From assembly GCA_002352285.1 (NCBI GenBank), contig DEIC01000003.1, positions 3,868 through 13,318 of the forward strand: a stretch of 9,451 nt of DNA. The letters run 5' to 3'. The notes under the pieces were generated by a model. That model made no database searches, was not told where the DNA came from, and was given only the letters and a program-made list of their open reading frames with translations. Shown here in pieces: positions 6,535 through 9,451 of the stretch. Position 1 is the first letter of the stretch; each line of letters begins with the position of its first letter. Origin of the DNA: Alphaproteobacteria bacterium UBA2784 (lineage in GTDB: Bacteria; Pseudomonadota; Alphaproteobacteria; Micropepsales; Micropepsaceae). The position numbers and the translations under genes were made by a program.

Positions 6535-7340
6535 TGGCAAAGATTCACCCCACCGCAATCGTCGAAGATGGCGCAATCCTTGCCGACGGGGTTGAGGTCG
6601 GCCCCTTCTGTGTTGTGGGTTCAAAGGTGCGGTTGGGGCGGGGCGTAAAACTTGTTTCGCACAACAGCGTCACCGGCAATACGTCGATTGGCGAGAACAC
6701 CATTGTTCATCCCTTTGCCGCACTCGGACAGCCGCCGCAAAGCCTCGCCTATAAGGGTGAGGACACGAAACTGGTGATCGGCGCCAATAATCTGATCCGC
6801 GAGCATGTCACCATGCATCCCGGCCTTGTCAGCGGCCGGGGCGAAACAACGGTCGGCGACAATTGCATGTTCATGGCGGGCAGCCACATCGCGCACGACT
6901 GCAAGCTTGGCAATCATATCGTGATTGCCAACAACACCATGCTGGGCGGCCATGTGGATGTGGCTGATTACGTCTGGTTTGGCGGCGGCTCTGCCGTCCA
7001 CCAGTACAGCCGCATCGGCCGCCACGCCTTTGTGGGCGGCATGGCGGGCCTTGAAGGCGATCTCATTCCGTTTGGTTCGGTGATCGGCAACCGCGCGCAT
7101 CTGGCGGGCTTGAACCTTGTTGGCCTCAAGCGCCGCGGCTTCTCGCGCGAAGTCATCCACGACGTACGCGCCGCCTATCGCTTGCTCTTTGCCGAAGAAG
7201 GCACGTTGCAGGAGCGCATGGACGATGTGGCTGAAACCTTCGCCAACAATGCCGAGGTGATGGAGATCATCAACTTCATGCGGCAGGGCAAGAACCGCTC
7301 CCTTTGCCTGCCGCGCCGCGACGAGCGCGTTGAGGCGTGA
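6534..7340 (+). CDS. lpxA: UDP-N-acetylglucosamine O-acyltransferase LpxA
   Basis: LpxA transfers a 3-hydroxyacyl chain from ACP to the 3-position of UDP-GlcNAc (or its 3-amino analogue), the first, reversible step of lipid A synthesis. The 268-residue product starts MAKIHPTAIV. It has a hexapeptide-repeat left-handed beta-helix to about residue 185 and a C-terminal helical domain (about 190-268) containing GLKRRGFSRE. HIAHD (118-122) carries the catalytic H121, equivalent to E. coli H125, and R200/R201 match the UDP-binding R204/R205. At the acyl-ruler positions, G169 matches E. coli G173, but R187 takes the place of H191. The start overlaps the fabZ stop by one base, behind a weak GGAAAA site, so coupled translation is likely. 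The stop overlaps the lpxI GTG by four bases. Confidence 0.96.
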   Translation: MAKIHPTAIVEDGAILADGVEVGPFCVVGSKVRLGRGVKLVSHNSVTGNTSIGENTIVHPFAALGQPPQSLAYKGEDTKLVIGANNLIREHVTMHPGLVSGRGETTVGDNCMFMAGSHIAHDCKLGNHIVIANNTMLGGHVDVADYVWFGGGSAVHQYSRIGRHAFVGGMAGLEGDLIPFGSVIGNRAHLAGLNLVGLKRRGFSREVIHDVRAAYRLLFAEEGTLQERMDDVAETFANNAEVMEIINFMRQGKNRSLCLPRRDERVEA

Positions 7341-8200
7341 GCGCGGACGCGATCAAAAAACTGGCGGTCATTGCGGGCGGCGGCGATCTGCCCCGCCGTC
7401 TGGCAGAAGTCTGGCGTGACAGCGGCAAGCCCGTCTTTGTCATCGGTCTTGAAGGTTTTGCCGAAGACTGGATTACCGCCTTTCCGCATGGCCGCGCGGG
7501 CATCACTGCCATCAACGACATCAAGGCACTACTGCTCGACAATGGCTGCGATGGTGTGGCGTTTGCGGGCAAGGTGGCGCGGCCCAATTTCCGTTCCTTG
7601 CGTGCGCCGGACGCCAGTCTGGTCAAACTTCTGGGAAAAATTCTGATCGCCGCCATGAAGGGCGACGATGCAGTCATGCGCGTGGTCGTCGATCATATTG
7701 CCTCATGGGGCGTCACGGTCGTGCGGCCGGAAGAAATCATCACGTCGCTGCGCGCCCAAAAGGGCGTCATCACCCATGCCCGCCCTGGCGAGGCCGCGAT
7801 GACCGATATTGCGCGCGGCCTGAAGCTTCTGCGCACGCTGGGCGAGTTTGATTTCGGGCAAGGTTGCGTTGTCTGTGATGGCTATGTTCTGGCGGTCGAA
7901 GCAGCGGAGGGCACCGATGGCATGCTGAGCCGTGTTGCAGGCCTGCCGGAAAATCTGCGCGGGGTCGCATCTGCGCGCCGCGGTGTGCTCATCAAGGCTG
8001 CCAAGCCGCAGCAGGACCGCCGCTTTGACCTGCCCACCATTGGCCGCCACACGGTAGAGGGTGCCGCCGCCGCCGGGCTTGCCGGGATTGCCGTCGAGGC
8101 GGGGCAAGCCCTGATCGTGGGCCGTGAGGAAGTGGCCGCTCTGGCGGATCGGCTGGGCCTCTTTATCGCCGCTGTGGACGGCGAAGGCCATGTTGCCTGA
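7337..8200 (+). CDS. lpxI: UDP-2,3-diacylglucosamine pyrophosphatase LpxI (DUF1009 family)
   Basis: LpxI hydrolyses UDP-2,3-diacylglucosamine to lipid X and UMP, the fourth lipid A step. It is unrelated in sequence to the LpxH of E. coli and was first characterised from Caulobacter crescentus. The 287-residue product has the N-terminal signature LAVIAGGGDLP (9-19). A middle part contains VAFAGKVARPNF (75-85) and MKGDDAVMR (107-115). The C-terminal catalytic domain holds GCVVCDGYVLAVEAAEGTD (176-194) and KPQQDRRFDLPTIG (223-236). The Asp in the QDxRxDLPxIG motif (D227) probably corresponds to catalytic D225 of the Caulobacter enzyme; I infer this from the motif, not from a computed alignment. 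The start is GTG 7337, four bases inside lpxA, with no strong ribosome site of its own. The gene ends 11 bases into lpxB, between its pathway partners. Confidence 0.95.
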   Translation: MSADAIKKLAVIAGGGDLPRRLAEVWRDSGKPVFVIGLEGFAEDWITAFPHGRAGITAINDIKALLLDNGCDGVAFAGKVARPNFRSLRAPDASLVKLLGKILIAAMKGDDAVMRVVVDHIASWGVTVVRPEEIITSLRAQKGVITHARPGEAAMTDIARGLKLLRTLGEFDFGQGCVVCDGYVLAVEAAEGTDGMLSRVAGLPENLRGVASARRGVLIKAAKPQQDRRFDLPTIGRHTVEGAAAAGLAGIAVEAGQALIVGREEVAALADRLGLFIAAVDGEGHVA

Positions 8201-9365
8201 AACGAAACCGCTGACCGTGATGCTGGTGGCGGGTGAGCCCTCGGGCGACGCCATTGGCGCAGAGTTGATGGCGGCCCTGCGCCGGGCGCACCCCGGCATT
8301 GTGATCACGGGCGTTGGCGGGCCTGCGATGCGGCGCAAGGGTCTCATCAGCCTCTTTGATATTGCCGATCTGACGGTCATGGGCATTCGCGAGGTGTTGC
8401 CGCGCCTTGCCGGCATTTTGCGCCGCATGAACGAGGTTGCCGCCTTCGCGCTGCGCACAAAGCCGGATGCGGTCGTGCTGATCGACAGCGGCGACTTCAA
8501 CCATCGCGTTGCCAGGCGCATCCGCAAGCGTGATCGGACCATCCCGCTCATCAAATATGTCTCGCCGCAGGTATGGGCATCGCGGCCCGGGCGCGCCAAG
8601 GCGCTCGCCAGATCGTTCGACGAAGTGCTGTGCCTGCTGCCCTTTGAGCCGGCATTCTTTGCGCAATATGGCTTGCCCGCCACGTTTGTCGGCCATCCCG
8701 TGGCCGAGCGTGCCGCCCTGATGACGGGCGGAGATGCTTTGCGTGCGCGGCTGGGAATAGCATCGGATGCGAAACTTCTCTGCGTGCTGCCCGGCAGCCG
8801 CCGCGCTGAAGTGAAATATCTGCTCGCCCCCTTCCGCGAGACGGTGGCGCGCGTGGCCGCGCACGTGCCGGGCCTGCAATGCGTGCTGCCGCTTGTGCCG
8901 GGCGTTGCGGCACGTGTGCGTGCAGGATGTGCAGACTGGCCGGTGCCGCTGCACTTTGTGGAGAGTGACACCGACAAATTCGCCGCCTTCGATGCATCCG
9001 ATGCGGCGCTGGCGGCGTCCGGAACAGTAGCGACCGAACTTGCCGTTGCGGGTTGCCCGATGATCGTTGGCTACCGCATGGGCAGCCTGACCGTGGCGAT
9101 CTGGCGGCGTCTCATCAAAGTGAAATACGCGACCATCGCCAATCTGGTCATCGACCGCATGGCGGTGCCGGAATTCCTGCAGGAAAACCTGATACCCGAA
9201 GCGATGGCCGAGGCGCTGGTGCGGCTGCTGACAGACCCACAGGCCGCTGCGGATCAGCGCGCCGACCTGGCGCGGGCCGCCAGGGCGCTGGGTATTGATG
9301 ATCTCAGACCCGCTGCCCGCGCCGCAGAGCGCGTCCTGGCGGTGATTGCGGCGAGAAAGACCTAG
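8190..9365 (+). CDS. lpxB: Lipid-A-disaccharide synthase LpxB
   Basis: LpxB is a GT19 glycosyltransferase at the inner face of the cytoplasmic membrane. It joins UDP-2,3-diacylglucosamine and lipid X into the beta-1,6 tetra-acylated disaccharide. The 391-residue product matches family size. Motifs in order are VAGEPSGD (13-20), GVGGPAM (41-47), IDSGDFN (98-104), SPQVWASRPGR (125-135), GHPVAE (168-173), PGSRRAE (201-207), ASGTVATE (276-283) and ANLVIDRMAVPEFLQ (317-331). The aspartate and arginine needed for activity in characterised LpxB proteins appear as D99 and R204. The loop commonly written D-A/S-PDFN has Gly instead of Pro. ATG 8190 lies 11 bases inside lpxI, with GAAGG only two bases upstream, so initiation probably depends on ribosomes finishing lpxI. 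Confidence 0.96.
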   Translation: MLPETKPLTVMLVAGEPSGDAIGAELMAALRRAHPGIVITGVGGPAMRRKGLISLFDIADLTVMGIREVLPRLAGILRRMNEVAAFALRTKPDAVVLIDSGDFNHRVARRIRKRDRTIPLIKYVSPQVWASRPGRAKALARSFDEVLCLLPFEPAFFAQYGLPATFVGHPVAERAALMTGGDALRARLGIASDAKLLCVLPGSRRAEVKYLLAPFRETVARVAAHVPGLQCVLPLVPGVAARVRAGCADWPVPLHFVESDTDKFAAFDASDAALAASGTVATELAVAGCPMIVGYRMGSLTVAIWRRLIKVKYATIANLVIDRMAVPEFLQENLIPEAMAEALVRLLTDPQAAADQRADLARAARALGIDDLRPAARAAERVLAVIAARKT

Positions 9366-9373
9366 AATTCGCC

Positions 9374-9406
9374 AAAAGAAAACCCCCGCGTGTCGCCACG
9401 CGGGGG
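9374..9406 (-). terminator. Intrinsic terminator serving the - strand gene, at the convergent junction
   Basis: A perfect 10-base-pair GC-rich stem (CCCCCGCGTG at 9383-9392 with CACGCGGGGG at 9397-9406) closes on a four-base loop (TCGC). The + strand bases just before it are AAAAGAAAA (9374-9382), which read TTTTCTTTT after the hairpin on the - strand, the classic rho-independent layout for leftward transcripts. On the + strand the hairpin is followed by AGGTCATTGG with no T-run, so it should be a poor intrinsic terminator for lpxB transcripts. The stem begins 18 bases beyond the - strand stop codon. Confidence 0.88.
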
Positions 9407-9424
9407 AGGTCATTGGCAAAGATC

Positions 9425-9451
9425 TTAGCGCTTGTGCAGCGGCACATACTC
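9425..9451 (-). CDS. C-terminal end of a convergent gene, possibly citrate synthase (5' end outside window)
   Basis: Reading the - strand from the window edge gives the eight codons EYVPLHKR followed by TAA (complement of 9425-9427). A GC-rich terminator in the correct orientation follows 18 bases further on. Many alphaproteobacterial citrate synthases end in a short YVP-type basic tail, and gltA is often found beside lpxB in Rhizobiales and relatives. The identity is therefore a reasonable guess from context, but eight residues are too few to prove it. That this is the end of some leftward gene is better supported than its name. Confidence 0.5.
   Translation of the reverse strand, partial: EYVPLHKR

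Noticed and set aside
7703..9419. Two overlapping - strand open frames of more than 400 codons opposite lpxI and lpxB
   Set aside because: Both are low-complexity Arg/Ala/His/Gly-rich shadows of conserved genes. One also runs through the terminator hairpin, which argues against translation.
1..9451. Search for mobile elements, CRISPR repeats, tRNA or rRNA genes, phage-defence or other novel systems
   Set aside because: No long inverted or direct repeats, transposase-like frames, spaced repeat arrays or tRNA-like folds were seen. All space is filled by conserved envelope genes with gaps of at most 74 bases.

Overview
The window is a stretch of bacterial chromosome with envelope-biogenesis genes packed almost end to end on the + strand. 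The order is dxr (3' part), rseP/mmpA, bamA, ompH (skp-like), lpxD, fabZ, lpxA, lpxI, lpxB. It finishes with an inverted-repeat terminator and the last codons of a convergent gene on the - strand, probably gltA. DNA is GC-rich by eye with strong third-position G/C bias. Gene order, LpxI in place of LpxH between lpxA and lpxB, a single-PDZ RseP and a possible gltA next to lpxB all point to an alphaproteobacterium. A Caulobacterales/Maricaulales-type lineage fits but cannot be fixed from sequence reading alone.

Layout: positions 1-657 hold the C-terminal half of DXP reductoisomerase (isoprenoid precursor synthesis). Positions 671-1816 hold the site-2 intramembrane protease. After a 68-base gap comes BamA (1885-4260), then an OmpH/Skp-like periplasmic chaperone (4302-4955). 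A 74-base gap with a short direct repeat precedes lpxD (5030-6058). From there to lpxB (ends 9365) every gene overlaps the next by 1 to 11 bases, so lpxD-fabZ-lpxA-lpxI-lpxB reads as one translationally coupled unit. The hairpin at 9383-9406 has its T-tract on the - strand and so mainly serves the converging gene.

How the genes work together: BamA and the OmpH-like protein insert and chaperone outer-membrane proteins. RseP handles regulated intramembrane proteolysis linked to envelope state or polarity. FabZ supplies the beta-hydroxyacyl-ACP elongation cycle, the same acyl pool that LpxA and LpxD draw on. LpxA, LpxD, LpxI and LpxB provide four steps of the Raetz lipid A pathway; LpxC and LpxK are not here. 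Dxr sits upstream because the undecaprenyl carrier branch (uppS, cdsA) usually adjoins it, although those genes are outside the window.

I found no mobile element, CRISPR array, RNA gene or undescribed multi-gene system. This is a conserved housekeeping region. The points worth a second look are residue-level departures from the reference enzymes (Dxr Ser-to-Cys, LpxA acyl-ruler position, LpxB loop), paired cysteines in the BamA barrel, and short repeats in two intergenic leaders.
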